From assembly GCF_004354915.1 (NCBI RefSeq), contig NZ_SMSI01000003.1, positions 373,501 through 437,500 of the forward strand: a stretch of DNA of 64,000 bases. Direction: 5' to 3'. This document shows positions 27,869 through 36,482 of this stretch, piece after piece. The DNA comes from Pseudohoeflea suaedae. Its GTDB lineage: Bacteria > Pseudomonadota > Alphaproteobacteria > Rhizobiales > Rhizobiaceae. A program made the translations under genes and the position numbers. Every line of letters starts with the position of its first letter. The first letter of the stretch is position 1. A model generated the notes under the pieces. That model was not told where the DNA came from and did not search any database. It saw only the letters and a program-made list of their open reading frames with translations.

Positions 27869-28348
27869 ATGACGCAGGATATTGACCTCGCCGGCACCCT
27901 GACCGACAGCTCTCACGAGCTGCGCCAGCGGGTCTATTACGAGGACACGGATTTTTCCGGCGTCGTCTACCACGCCCGTTATCTGCATTTTCTCGAGCGC
28001 GGCCGAACCGATATCATCCGTCACCTGGGCGTGAAGCAGTCGGCGATCCATGATTTCGACGATCCGGCGCAAGCCGTGGCCTTCGTCGTGCGTCGCATGG
28101 AGATCGACTTTCGGGCGCCGGCGCGGATGGACGATATGCTGACGATCCGCACCTGGCCGGCCGAGGTGCAGGGCGCGCGCATGACGTTCGTCCAGTCGAT
28201 CGAATGCGAAGGCCGGATGCTGATCGAGGCGAGGGTGCAGGTCGCTGTCGTCAATGGTGCGGGCCGCGCGCGCCGTCTGCCGGACACGCTCCGGAACGAT
28301 CTGCTGCGCATGGCGGCCAGGGACGAAGACCGAACGGGAAGGATCTGA
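27869..28348 (+). CDS. ybgC: Tol-Pal-associated acyl-CoA thioesterase YbgC
   Basis: A 159-residue hotdog-fold thioesterase of the YbgC/4-hydroxybenzoyl-CoA thioesterase family. The active-site segment reads Y-Y-E-D-T-D-F-S-G-V-V-Y-H-A-R-Y (residues 23-38), with the catalytic aspartate in D-T-D. ybgC usually directly precedes tolQ; here it is 5.8 kb away, with map, RidA/TetR and Ku-LigD between. It overlaps no neighbour and is followed after one base by map, so these two share a transcript. Confidence 0.92.
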   Translation: MTQDIDLAGTLTDSSHELRQRVYYEDTDFSGVVYHARYLHFLERGRTDIIRHLGVKQSAIHDFDDPAQAVAFVVRRMEIDFRAPARMDDMLTIRTWPAEVQGARMTFVQSIECEGRMLIEARVQVAVVNGAGRARRLPDTLRNDLLRMAARDEDRTGRI

Positions 28349-28349
28349 C

Positions 28350-29102
28350 ATGATCGTCGAGAATGACGAGGAACTTGAGGGCCTCCGGGACATCGGCCGC
28401 ATTTGCGCCCGCACGATCCAGGTGATGGCCGAGGCCATGACGCCCGGCATGACAACGGGTGAACTCGATGCGATCGGGCGGAAATATCTCACTGAGAACG
28501 GCGCGGAATCCGCCCCCGAGGTCTGTTACGACTTTCCCGGCGCCACCTGTATTTCCGTCAACGAGGAAGTGGCGCACGGCATTCCCGGCGACCGGGTGAT
28601 TGCCGAGGGCGATCTCGTCAACATCGATGTCTCCGCAATCAGGAACGGCTATTTCGGCGACACCGGCTCGTCGTTTGCGATCGGGACCGCGACCCCGAAG
28701 ACCGAACGGCTTCTGCGCGACGGCAAGCGGGCCATGTGGCTCGGTATCAAGCAGGTGAAGACCGGTGCGCGGCTGGCATCGATCGGCGAGGCGATCGGCA
28801 GGTTCGCCGACAAGAACCGCTATACGCTGATCCAGAACCTCGCGAGCCACGGCGTCGGGCGTTCGTTGCACGAGGAGCCGCGCGAAATCGCCACCTGGCC
28901 CGACAAGCACGAGAAGCGGCTGATGAAGGAAGGGCAGGTTTTCACCATCGAGCCCTTCCTGTCGCTTGGCGCGGTTTACGCCGATGACAGCGACCAGGAC
29001 AACTGGACGCTGTTCGCCGAGCCGCGGGCACTCACCGTTCAGTTCGAGCACACCGTCGTCGTCACCCGCAACGGCCCGGTCGTTCTCACCTTGCCCGACT
29101 GA
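28350..29102 (+). CDS. map: Methionine aminopeptidase, type I
   Basis: Removes the initiator methionine from nascent proteins. 250 residues from the ATG at 28350, one base after the ybgC stop. The five metal ligands are recognisable: aspartates in V-N-I-D-V-S and G-D-T-G-S, histidine in S-H-G-V-G-R-S-L-H-E-E-P, and glutamates in F-T-I-E-P and F-E-H-T-V-V-V. The N-terminus has E-L-E-G-L-R-D-I-G-R-I-C-A, typical of type Ia without a zinc-finger extension. It may be one of two map genes, as many rhizobia have a second; that cannot be judged here. Confidence 0.95.
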   Translation: MIVENDEELEGLRDIGRICARTIQVMAEAMTPGMTTGELDAIGRKYLTENGAESAPEVCYDFPGATCISVNEEVAHGIPGDRVIAEGDLVNIDVSAIRNGYFGDTGSSFAIGTATPKTERLLRDGKRAMWLGIKQVKTGARLASIGEAIGRFADKNRYTLIQNLASHGVGRSLHEEPREIATWPDKHEKRLMKEGQVFTIEPFLSLGAVYADDSDQDNWTLFAEPRALTVQFEHTVVVTRNGPVVLTLPD

Positions 29103-29156
29103 TGCCGCTGGTAACAGTCGCGGCCCGATTGCACCCGTTCGTCAGCGCCTTTCGTT

Positions 29157-29546
29157 TCAGGGGATGCGTGCGATGACCTTGATCTCGAAATCGAAGCCGG
29201 CGAGCCAGGTCACGCCGACCGCCGTCCAGGTCGGATAGGGCTCCTCTGGAAAGAACTCGGACTTGACGGCCAATATCGTGTCGAGTTGCGCATTTGGGTC
29301 CGTGTGGAAGGTCGAGACGTCGATAATGTCGTCAAAGGTGCAGCCGGCAGCCTTGAGGGTGGCCTGAAGCCGCGAGAAGGCGAGGCGGACCTGGGCTTCG
29401 AACCCCGGCTCCGGACTTCCGTCGTCGCTGCTGCCGACCTGACCGGAGACGAACAGAAGGTCGCCGGAGCGGACGGCGGCCGAATAGCCGTGCTTCTTGA
29501 AAAGGGCGTGCCTGCCTTCGGGAAATATCGCTTCGCGCTTTGTCAT
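29157..29546 (-). CDS. RidA/YjgF family protein lacking the catalytic arginine
   Basis: A 129-residue RidA-superfamily protein with the usual core (L-L-F-V-S-G-Q-V-G, F-S-R-L-Q-A-T-L-K-A-A-G, V-T-W-L). The arginine that binds the substrate carboxylate in true imine deaminases should lie just before V-x-V-x-x-L; here that segment reads P-T-W-T-A-V-G-V, with tryptophan instead. It is therefore unlikely to be a canonical 2-aminoacrylate deaminase. Its promoter faces a TetR gene across a region with three palindromes, suggesting inducible expression. Confidence 0.85.
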   Translation of the reverse strand: MTKREAIFPEGRHALFKKHGYSAAVRSGDLLFVSGQVGSSDDGSPEPGFEAQVRLAFSRLQATLKAAGCTFDDIIDVSTFHTDPNAQLDTILAVKSEFFPEEPYPTWTAVGVTWLAGFDFEIKVIARIP

Positions 29547-29625
29547 CGTGAATTCCTTTCGGTCCTTTCTGAGGGCCCCGGCCAGTTATTGGCTCTGGTC
29601 GCGCTATGAATGTTGTGCGGCGTTT

Positions 29626-29693
29626 GATATACGGGGCGTATGTCAAATACTCACATACGTGCTGTATGTCAAATTGCATACGTCACGTATGTG
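29626..29693. promoter_or_regulatory. Three tandem palindromic operators between ridA-like and tetR genes
   Basis: Three copies of the palindrome ATACG-N3-CGTAT lie in 68 bases, at 29629-29641, 29655-29667 (one mismatch: TGTAT) and 29678-29690. Their centres are at 29635, 29661 and 29684. Flanking bases extend the symmetry toward CA-ATACG-N3-CGTAT-GT. They fill the 164-base divergent region and are the likely binding sites of the adjacent TetR protein. Confidence 0.75.
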
Positions 29694-29710
29694 AAATTGT
29701 GAGGATTCTC

Positions 29711-30313
29711 ATGGGACCGACAAAGCGCGCGGAAAAGATGGAAGAAAACCGGCGCAAGCTGATCGCCTCGGCGCGCAGGGCCTTCGCGGAGAAGGGGTTC
29801 GCGTCTGCGTCGATGGACGAGATGACGGCGGATGCCGGGCTGACCCGCGGCGCGCTGTACCACAATTTCGGCGACAAGCGCGGCCTGTTCGCCGCCGTCG
29901 TCGCGCAGGTCGACAGCGAGATGGCCGCGCGCGCGCAGGACATCGGCGCCGGGAAATCGAGCAAATGGGACAACATGCTTGGCGTCGGGGACGCCTATAT
30001 CCGGCTGGCGCTCGATCCCGAGGTGCGGCAGATCGTGCTCCTCGACGGACCCGCGGTGCTTGGCGATCCCGCGCACTGGCCGAGCCAGAATGCCTGTCTC
30101 GAGGTCACCCGGCGGGATGTGGCCGAACTGATCGCCGACGGCATCATGAAACCGGTAGATGTCGAGGCGGCGTCACGGCTCCTGAACGGGCTGGCGCTCA
30201 ATGCCGCGCTCTGGGTCGCCGCCAGCGAGGATCCGGAAACCCTGCTGCCCGAAGTCATCGAGGTGTTTCATCGCATGTGCGAGGGACTGTTGGCGGTGCC
30301 GTCCGGGAGCTGA
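29711..30313 (+). CDS. TetR family transcriptional regulator
   Basis: A 200-residue TetR protein. The N-terminal HTH includes R-R-A-F-A-E-K-G-F-A-S-A-S-M-D-E-M and G-L-T-R-G-A-L-Y-H-N-F-G-D-K-R-G-L-F; the C-terminal domain is of the TetR_C type found in AcrR-like proteins. I use the ATG at 29711; a longer in-frame extension to 29606 would run through the operator repeats and is not credible. It is divergent from the RidA-like gene and only five bases from the convergent ligD stop. It probably represses itself and the RidA-like gene. Confidence 0.88.
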   Translation: MGPTKRAEKMEENRRKLIASARRAFAEKGFASASMDEMTADAGLTRGALYHNFGDKRGLFAAVVAQVDSEMAARAQDIGAGKSSKWDNMLGVGDAYIRLALDPEVRQIVLLDGPAVLGDPAHWPSQNACLEVTRRDVAELIADGIMKPVDVEAASRLLNGLALNAALWVAASEDPETLLPEVIEVFHRMCEGLLAVPSGS

Positions 30314-30318
30314 GCCGC

Positions 30319-32892
30319 TCATCCGCTCACCACGTCGATCATTTTCCTGGTGACCGACTGGCTCCACCCATCGGCCTCCGTCCAAGGATCGAGGCCGCTC
30401 TCGAGACGTTCGCGTACATCGTCGATGTGAAAGCCGTTGGCTGACTTCAGTGTTTCGAGCTCTTCCCAGCTCACGGGAACGGCAACCGGGCCGCCTTCGC
30501 GGGCACGGATCGAATAGGGCGCGATCGCGGTCGAACCGCGCTCGTTTCTCAGCCAGTCGATGAAGATCCGGCCCTTGCGCTTGGCCTTGGACATGGTGGC
30601 CGTATATCGCTTCGGCGCGGCGTCGGCGAGTTTGCCGGCCAATGCCTTGGCGAAGGTCTTCACCTGGTCGAAATCCGCGCGGCGTTCGAGCGGGACAACG
30701 ACGTGAACGCCCTTGCCGCCCGTCACCATCGCCACAGACTTGAGGCCGGTCGCCTCCAGCACGTCGCGCACCTCGAATGCGGATCTGACGACAGTCTCGA
30801 AACCCAGCCCCTCGTCGGGATCGAGGTCGAAGACCATGCGGTCGGGCTTGTCGAGCTTGTCCTCGGCAGAACCCCAGATGTGAAACTCGATCGTGCCCAT
30901 TTGCGCCGCGCCCGCCAGGTCGTCGGCCTCGTCGAGCACCATGTAGTCGGCCGTCTTGCCCGAACTCTCCCTGATTGGAATGCGGCGGATCTGGTCGGGA
31001 AAGCCCTCGCCGGCATGTTTCTGGAAGAAGGTCTTTCCTATGTCTCCGTCGGGAGCGCGGAGGAACGACACCGGGTGGCCGGCGGCATGTTTCAGCAGGT
31101 GCTCCGCCACATCGCCGTAATAGCGGGCGATGTCGAGCTTGGTGATCCGCCCCTTGTCGAAGACCACCCTGTCGCCGCTCGAGATCTTCACGCCGGCAAC
31201 GGTATCGCCCGACTTGCCGCTGTTCCTGCCGCCATTCTTCGCGGAAGTTGACGGAGCCTTGCTCTTTTTCTCGACAACCACGTCACGCGCCTCCTTGTCC
31301 TCGCGCAGGCCCTTGTAGACGCCGTGGCGCACATGACCGTCGGCGGTGAATTCGGCAAAATCGATTTCCGCAACCAGGTCCGGCGTCAGCCAGCTCGCGT
31401 CACGGGCGATGTCGTCGGGGACCGCGTCGAAGGGCGAGGTCTTGCGGGCGCGCTTGCCGAAGAGAGCGGACAACTCGTCCATCCGGGCCTCGTTGAAACC
31501 GGTGCCGACGCGGCCGCGATAGACGAGCGTCCGGCCCTCATAGGCACCCAGCAGGATAGACGCGAAGGGGCGCCCGACCTTGTCCGACGGGGAAAAGCCG
31601 CCGATTACCAGTTCCTGGCGCCTGGTGCACTTGATCTTCAGCCAGTCGCGACCGCGACCCGACCGGTATGGCGCATCGGCGCGCTTGGCGATCATGCCTT
31701 CCTGATCCCAGCCGCAGAGCCTGGCGTGCATGTCCTCGCCCCGGCCTTCGATGTGCTCGGAGTAGCGCAGCAGCTTTCCGCCGGTATCCGCGATCAGACG
31801 GTGGAGCATTTCCTTGCGCTCGCGCAGCGGTTTCCCGCGCAGATCCTCGCCGTCGAGTTCCAGCAGGTCGAAGGCGAAATAGGAGATGTCGCCGCCCGAC
31901 TTGATCGCCTTCTGCAGCGCTGAAAAGGCCGAGCCGCCGGATTCAACGACCGCCTCTCCGTCCAGAAGGGCATTGCGACAGTCGAGCTCATCGCAGGCTT
32001 CCACGATCGTGGGAAATTTCTCCGTCCAGTCGAGCCCGTTGCGGGTGTAGCATTTGACGCCGCCCTTGCCGACCGAGACGATCAGCCGGTACCCGTCGAA
32101 CTTGATCTCGTTGAGCCAGTCCTCCCCGCTGGGCGCTTCGTCGACGAGGGTGGCGAGCTGCGGTTCGACAAAGTCGGGAGACCCGAGTTTGCGCTTGGCG
32201 CTTCTTGGCTTCTTCGGTTGCTCTTTTTTAGCGGGGATCGCGCCGGCCTGCACGTTGGCTTTCGCGCTTTTTTCCGAGTGCCAGACCCGCTTGCCGCGTT
32301 TGCCTCCACCGGCCGCGATGTCTTCCATCGTCCGGCCCGTCGCGGCGCTTGTCGTTTCGCGTTCGAGAATGGCATCGCCTTCCGCGTCGGCAAATTCGTC
32401 GCGCTCCTTGATGAGGAGCCAGTTGTCGCGTTTCTCGCCCTCCTTGCGGCGCATCCTGACGAGGGTCCAGGCGCCGGAGAGCCGTTCTCCGTGGAGCCTG
32501 AACTTGAGTTTTCCCTGCTTGAGCCCTTTGCCGGGGTCCTCGGTCGGCTCCCACCAGCCAGTGTCCCAGAGCATCACCGTGCCGCCGCCATATTCCTTTT
32601 TCGGGATCACGCCCTCGAACTGGCCGTAGTCGAGCGGATGGTCCTCGGTGCGGACCGCAAGGCGCTTGTCCTCGGGATTGTAACTCGGCCCGCGTGTTAC
32701 CGCCCAGCTTTTGAGAACGCCGTCGAGTTCCAGGCGAAAATCGTAGTGCAGCCGCGTGGCGTCGTGCTTCTGGATCAGATAGCCGAGCCGCGCCGGTTTT
32801 TCCTTCCGGCCGGACTTGCCTCTGGGTTCGCCGGTGCGGTCGAAATCGCGCTTGCGGTTATACTCCCGGATCGAGGTGTCTGCTTCGGCCAT
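30319..32892 (-). CDS. ligD: ATP-dependent DNA ligase LigD (three-domain)
   Basis: Ligase of bacterial non-homologous end joining, 857 residues from the ATG at 32892 (preceded by GAGG); a GTG at 32904 overlaps the ku stop and is possible. Domain order is phosphoesterase, ligase, polymerase. The 3'-phosphoesterase domain covers about 35-175 (H-D-A-T-R-L-H-Y-D-F-R-L-E). The ligase domain starts near 240, with the adenylated lysine in E-I-K-F-D-G-Y-R at about 264. A low-complexity linker near 560-580 leads to the primase-like polymerase domain, with D-L-D-P in V-F-D-L-D-P-D-E. This is the Pseudomonas-type arrangement. It is directly downstream of ku. Confidence 0.95.
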   Translation of the reverse strand: MAEADTSIREYNRKRDFDRTGEPRGKSGRKEKPARLGYLIQKHDATRLHYDFRLELDGVLKSWAVTRGPSYNPEDKRLAVRTEDHPLDYGQFEGVIPKKEYGGGTVMLWDTGWWEPTEDPGKGLKQGKLKFRLHGERLSGAWTLVRMRRKEGEKRDNWLLIKERDEFADAEGDAILERETTSAATGRTMEDIAAGGGKRGKRVWHSEKSAKANVQAGAIPAKKEQPKKPRSAKRKLGSPDFVEPQLATLVDEAPSGEDWLNEIKFDGYRLIVSVGKGGVKCYTRNGLDWTEKFPTIVEACDELDCRNALLDGEAVVESGGSAFSALQKAIKSGGDISYFAFDLLELDGEDLRGKPLRERKEMLHRLIADTGGKLLRYSEHIEGRGEDMHARLCGWDQEGMIAKRADAPYRSGRGRDWLKIKCTRRQELVIGGFSPSDKVGRPFASILLGAYEGRTLVYRGRVGTGFNEARMDELSALFGKRARKTSPFDAVPDDIARDASWLTPDLVAEIDFAEFTADGHVRHGVYKGLREDKEARDVVVEKKSKAPSTSAKNGGRNSGKSGDTVAGVKISSGDRVVFDKGRITKLDIARYYGDVAEHLLKHAAGHPVSFLRAPDGDIGKTFFQKHAGEGFPDQIRRIPIRESSGKTADYMVLDEADDLAGAAQMGTIEFHIWGSAEDKLDKPDRMVFDLDPDEGLGFETVVRSAFEVRDVLEATGLKSVAMVTGGKGVHVVVPLERRADFDQVKTFAKALAGKLADAAPKRYTATMSKAKRKGRIFIDWLRNERGSTAIAPYSIRAREGGPVAVPVSWEELETLKSANGFHIDDVRERLESGLDPWTEADGWSQSVTRKMIDVVSG

Positions 32893-32900
32893 GGCACGCC

Positions 32901-33758
32901 TCACGCCGATTTTTTCTTCCGGGAGGAGGAGGATCTGGAGGAGGAAGACGTTTTTGCCCCGGATTTCTTGCCGTTGTCTCCGAGGCTCTTCTTCAGGGCG
33001 GCCATCAGGTCAACGACGTTGTCGCCGCCTGCCGTTGCCTCGTCGTCCTCTTCCTCGATTTCGATCTTCTTGCCCCTCTTCTTTTTCTTGATCAGCTCCT
33101 TCAGGGCCGCCTCATAGTGGTCCTTGAAAGCCGAGGCGTCGAAGGGGCCGGATTTCCTGTCGATCAGCGCGGTCGCCACGTCCAGAAGATCGGCGTCGGA
33201 CTTCCTCTTCGGAATGCCCTTGAACGTGGGCTCGGCGTCGCGCAATTCGTCTTCGTAATGGAGCGTTTCCAGCAGCAGGCCGTTGCCGCACGGCCTGACG
33301 GCGGCAAGGTATTCGCGACCACGCATGGTCAACTGCCCGAGCCCCACCTTGCCGGTATCGCGCAGCGCGTCGCGGATGACCTGGTAGGCCTCCTCGGCAA
33401 CGTCACCCGTGGGCACAAGATAATATGGCTTGTCGTAGTAGAGCGGCGGAATCTCGCAGGCGTCGACGAACTGCACCAGATCCATGACGCGTTTGGTTTC
33501 GAGTTTGACCGCGTCGATCTCTTCAGGTTCGAGGAGAACATATTTGCCGTCGTCGAGTTCGTAGCCCTTCACGATATCGTCCGTGTCGACCGGCCCGATG
33601 CCCTGTACCACCTTCTCGTAGTGAACGCGCTTGCCGGAAGGTTCGTGTATCTGGCGGAAACGTGTGCGGCCGGCGGTCCTGGTCGCACTGAAAAGCTCGA
33701 CGGGAATCGAGACGAGGGACAGTCGAATCTGTCCCTTCCAAAGGCTACGCGGGGCCAT
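32901..33758 (-). CDS. ku: Non-homologous end-joining protein Ku
   Basis: Homodimeric ring that binds DNA ends and recruits LigD; 285 residues from the ATG at 33758 (M-A-P-R-S-L-W-K-G-Q-I-R-L-S-L-V-S-I-P-V), the standard Ku N-terminus. The upstream in-frame codons are not conserved. The Ku core runs to about residue 230. The C-terminus is a Lys/Glu/Ser-rich tail from about 225 onward, as in many bacterial Ku proteins, where basic tails aid DNA sliding. ligD follows with a few bases of spacing or a GTGA overlap. Confidence 0.95.
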   Translation of the reverse strand: MAPRSLWKGQIRLSLVSIPVELFSATRTAGRTRFRQIHEPSGKRVHYEKVVQGIGPVDTDDIVKGYELDDGKYVLLEPEEIDAVKLETKRVMDLVQFVDACEIPPLYYDKPYYLVPTGDVAEEAYQVIRDALRDTGKVGLGQLTMRGREYLAAVRPCGNGLLLETLHYEDELRDAEPTFKGIPKRKSDADLLDVATALIDRKSGPFDASAFKDHYEAALKELIKKKKRGKKIEIEEEDDEATAGGDNVVDLMAALKKSLGDNGKKSGAKTSSSSRSSSSRKKKSA

Positions 33759-34149
33759 GGCCGCCTCCATTCGTCGTTTTATGCAAGTCCGGGTTCGGTA
33801 AGTCCGGGACGATATGAAGCCGCTCGGCTGCGCCCGCAGGCGCCCGCTCACGCAACAGAGAAGCCGTCATCCTCGTCATTGCAGGTAAACCCGGTGTTCA
33901 ACCCTTGGTTCCCGCAGGCAAACGGCATCAGCCCGCAGCATCGCCCTAACGAAGCCTTAACCATAACGTCTTATGAATCACGGTTATCAGCGAAAGGTTG
34001 GGGAAAACCGCCATCCTTTAACCAAAATTGGCCGTGAGAAGGTCGCTGCGAGTAGGGGCATTACCCCGGACTCGCGGTTTCTCCGGCAAAGAGTGAAGTC
34101 TTGGCCGCCCGGTGTAACCGCCGGGCGTTTGGATTCGAGGGCTATCGAA
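33759..34149. other. Divergent region between ku and tolQ
   Basis: About 390 bases without a credible gene. They should hold the ku and tolQ promoters. Two TTAACC elements (near 33957 and 34018) occur without a correctly spaced partner, so I do not call a CtrA box. A small hairpin CGCCCGG/CCGGGCG near 34107-34129, close to the tolQ start, may be part of the tol leader. Confidence 0.35.
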
Positions 34150-34866
34150 ATGGAACAGGTTGGACTGGCCGCGACGAGCGACGTGACGTTGTGGTCTCTC
34201 TTCATGCAGGCTGGATTTGTCGTCAAGCTGGTGATGCTCGGACTGATCGGCGCTTCGATCTGGACCTGGGCCATCGTCGTCGACAAGGTGGTCACCTATG
34301 GGCGTGTGCGCCGGCAACTCGACAAGTTCGAACAGGTCTTCTGGTCGGGACAGTCGCTCGAGGAGCTCTACCGCTCCCTGTCCGAACGCAAGTCGACCGG
34401 CATGGGGGCGATCTTCGTGGCCGCGATGCGCGAATGGAAGAAATCCTTCGAGCGTGGTGCCAAGTCGCCCATCGGCCTGCAGATGCGCATCGACAAGGCG
34501 ATGGACGTCACGCTCGCCCGTGAATCCGAAGCGCTCGAGGCCCGGTTGGGCTCGCTTGCAACCATCGGTTCGGCAGCTCCCTTCATCGGTCTCTTCGGCA
34601 CCGTGGTCGGTATCATGACCTCGTTCCAGGCGATTGCCGGCTCGAAGTCGACCAATCTCGCGGTGGTCGCTCCCGGTATCGCCGAGGCCCTGCTTGCCAC
34701 CGCCATCGGTCTGCTCGCCGCCATCCCGGCGGTTATCGCCTACAACAAGTTCTCCGCGGACGCCGGCAAGATCACCGCACGCCTCGAAGGCTTCGCCGAC
34801 GAATTTTCCGGCATCCTGTCGCGCCAGATCGACGAACGTCTGCAGACGCGTCAGGCCGCAGAATAA
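34150..34866 (+). CDS. tolQ: Tol-Pal system protein TolQ
   Basis: Inner-membrane proton-channel subunit of the Tol-Pal machine that constricts the outer membrane at division; ExbB/MotA family. 238 residues with an N-terminal membrane helix (~18-45), a cytoplasmic loop, and the conserved A-T-I-G-S-A-A-P-F-I-G-L-F-G-T-V-V-G-I-M and A-L-L-A-T-A-I-G-L-L-A-A-I-P-A helices. The ATG at 34150 gives the family N-terminus. It is the first gene of tolQRAB-pal. Confidence 0.97.
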   Translation: MEQVGLAATSDVTLWSLFMQAGFVVKLVMLGLIGASIWTWAIVVDKVVTYGRVRRQLDKFEQVFWSGQSLEELYRSLSERKSTGMGAIFVAAMREWKKSFERGAKSPIGLQMRIDKAMDVTLARESEALEARLGSLATIGSAAPFIGLFGTVVGIMTSFQAIAGSKSTNLAVVAPGIAEALLATAIGLLAAIPAVIAYNKFSADAGKITARLEGFADEFSGILSRQIDERLQTRQAAE

Positions 34867-34896
34867 GACTTTCATCCCAGCAGGGGAGAGATACGC

Positions 34897-35349
34897 ATGG
34901 GCATGTCCGTAGGGGGCAATCAGGGACGCGGATCGCGCCGGGGACGGCGCGGCGGTCGCCGTCAGCTCGTCAGCGAGATCAACGTCACCCCGTTCGTCGA
35001 CGTGATGCTGGTGCTTCTGATCATCTTCATGGTCGCCGCACCGCTTCTCACCGTCGGCGTACCGATCGATCTGCCGGAAACCCGCGCCGAGGCCATGAAT
35101 TCGGAAACGCAGCCGATCACCATCTCGGTCAATGCCGAGGGGCAGGTCTACCTGCAGGAAACCGAGATCGCCATCGACGAAGTGGTCCCGAAGCTCGAGG
35201 CCATCGCCACCACCGGTTACAACGAACGCATCTATGTTCGCGGCGACACCGCCGCAGCCTACGGCACCGTCATGAAGGTGATGGCCCGTATTTCCGCCGC
35301 CGGGTATCGCAATCTCGGCCTCGTCACGCTCCAGGAGCAGGATAGCTGA
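34897..35349 (+). CDS. tolR: Tol-Pal system protein TolR
   Basis: ExbD-like partner of TolQ, 150 residues. A basic, Gly/Arg-rich N-terminus (1-23) precedes the single membrane helix, which contains the proton-carrying Asp35 in N-V-T-P-F-V-D-V-M-L-V-L-L. The periplasmic domain binds peptidoglycan in homologs. A strong ribosome site (AGGGGAGAG) precedes the ATG. It starts 30 bases after tolQ and ends nine bases before tolA. Confidence 0.96.
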   Translation: MGMSVGGNQGRGSRRGRRGGRRQLVSEINVTPFVDVMLVLLIIFMVAAPLLTVGVPIDLPETRAEAMNSETQPITISVNAEGQVYLQETEIAIDEVVPKLEAIATTGYNERIYVRGDTAAAYGTVMKVMARISAAGYRNLGLVTLQEQDS

Positions 35350-35358
35350 TTTCCGCCG

Positions 35359-36468
35359 ATGAAGGGCAGCCTCATCATATCGACCGGACTCCACGCCCTC
35401 CTTCTGGGTTTCGTCCTGTCCAATTTCACCGCTCCCCGAACGCTCGAGGTGGCGGAGGTCGAGGCGTTGCCGGTCGACATCGTGCCGGTTGAATCGATCA
35501 CCCAGATCCAGCAGGGCGACAAGAAGGCCGAGCTTGCGGAGAAATCCGCTCCCACGCCGACCGAGCGTCCCGACCCGGTGCAAGATGCCGAGAACGTCGG
35601 CGAGAACAAGGTCGATCTCGCCAACAAGGCGCCCAAGCCTGCCGAGCGCGAGGTGGTGGCCGACGCACCGCCCAAGCCGTCCGAAAAGCCGGTGCCGACG
35701 CCCGAGCCCGATCCGGTGCCCGAACCCGAGCCGCAGCCGGTGGAGGAAGCCGCGCCCGCGCCGCAGCCCGAGCCGCAGCCGGAACCTGAACCTGTTGCCG
35801 AGCCGAAGCCCGAGGCGCCCAAGGAAACCGAGGTCGCGGCCCTGCCGCCGGAACCCGACCCGCTGGCCGAGGCCATCGAGAAGGCGCCCGAAGAGCCTGC
35901 GTTCGAGGATCTTCCGACCGCCGGTCCGGTGCCGTCATCGCGTCCCAAGCCGGAAACGCCCAAGCCGACCGAGACGGCCGAGAAGAAGCCCGAGAAGCCT
36001 GCCGAGAAAAAGCAGGAGAAGGCGGCTGCCTCCTCCGCCAAGGACAGCGACTTCAACGCCGACGACATCGCCGCGCTTCTCAACAAGGACGAGGCCAGGG
36101 GCGGCGGCGCGAAGCGCTCGACGGAAACCGCCTCGCTGGGTGGCGAGAAGACCACACGCGGCGAGACGCTGTCGCTGTCGGAGATGGATGCGCTGCGCGG
36201 CCAGATCCAGAAATACTGGAATATCATTCCCGGCATGGCCGATGGCGATGACGTGCGGGTCACTGTGAAGATGCGGCTCGACCAGAGCGGCAACATCATC
36301 GGCAACCCGGATGTATCCGCCACCGGTGGTTCGCCCGGCACGCGCTCGACGCTTGCAGGCAGCGCCAAGCGTGCCGTCCTGAGGGCGCAGCCCTACCAAC
36401 TGCCTGCCGACAAATATGCTTCGTGGTCGGAAGTCATCGTGAACTTCGACCCGAGCCAGATGTTCTAG
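35359..36468 (+). CDS. tolA: Tol-Pal system protein TolA
   Basis: Links the TolQ-TolR motor to TolB/Pal across the periplasm. 369 residues: a membrane anchor at about 5-25, a long Pro/Glu/Lys/Ala-rich domain (~60-230) with many P-E-P and P-K-P repeats, and a small C-terminal TonB-like domain from about 265 (L-R-G-Q-I-Q-K-Y-W-N-I-I-P-G, then V-K-M-R-L-D-Q-S-G-N-I). The proline-rich middle replaces the alanine-rich helix of enteric TolA, as is usual in alphaproteobacteria. It lies between tolR and tolB with 9- and 14-base gaps. Confidence 0.94.
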   Translation: MKGSLIISTGLHALLLGFVLSNFTAPRTLEVAEVEALPVDIVPVESITQIQQGDKKAELAEKSAPTPTERPDPVQDAENVGENKVDLANKAPKPAEREVVADAPPKPSEKPVPTPEPDPVPEPEPQPVEEAAPAPQPEPQPEPEPVAEPKPEAPKETEVAALPPEPDPLAEAIEKAPEEPAFEDLPTAGPVPSSRPKPETPKPTETAEKKPEKPAEKKQEKAAASSAKDSDFNADDIAALLNKDEARGGGAKRSTETASLGGEKTTRGETLSLSEMDALRGQIQKYWNIIPGMADGDDVRVTVKMRLDQSGNIIGNPDVSATGGSPGTRSTLAGSAKRAVLRAQPYQLPADKYASWSEVIVNFDPSQMF

Positions 36469-36482
36469 AGAGAGGCTGACCT

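Noticed and set aside
29606..29710. N-terminal extension of the TetR gene
   Set aside because: It would code through the three palindromic operators; the family N-terminus begins at 29711.
33950..34030. TTAACC repeats before tolQ as CtrA boxes
   Set aside because: Neither has a partner TTAA at the required distance.
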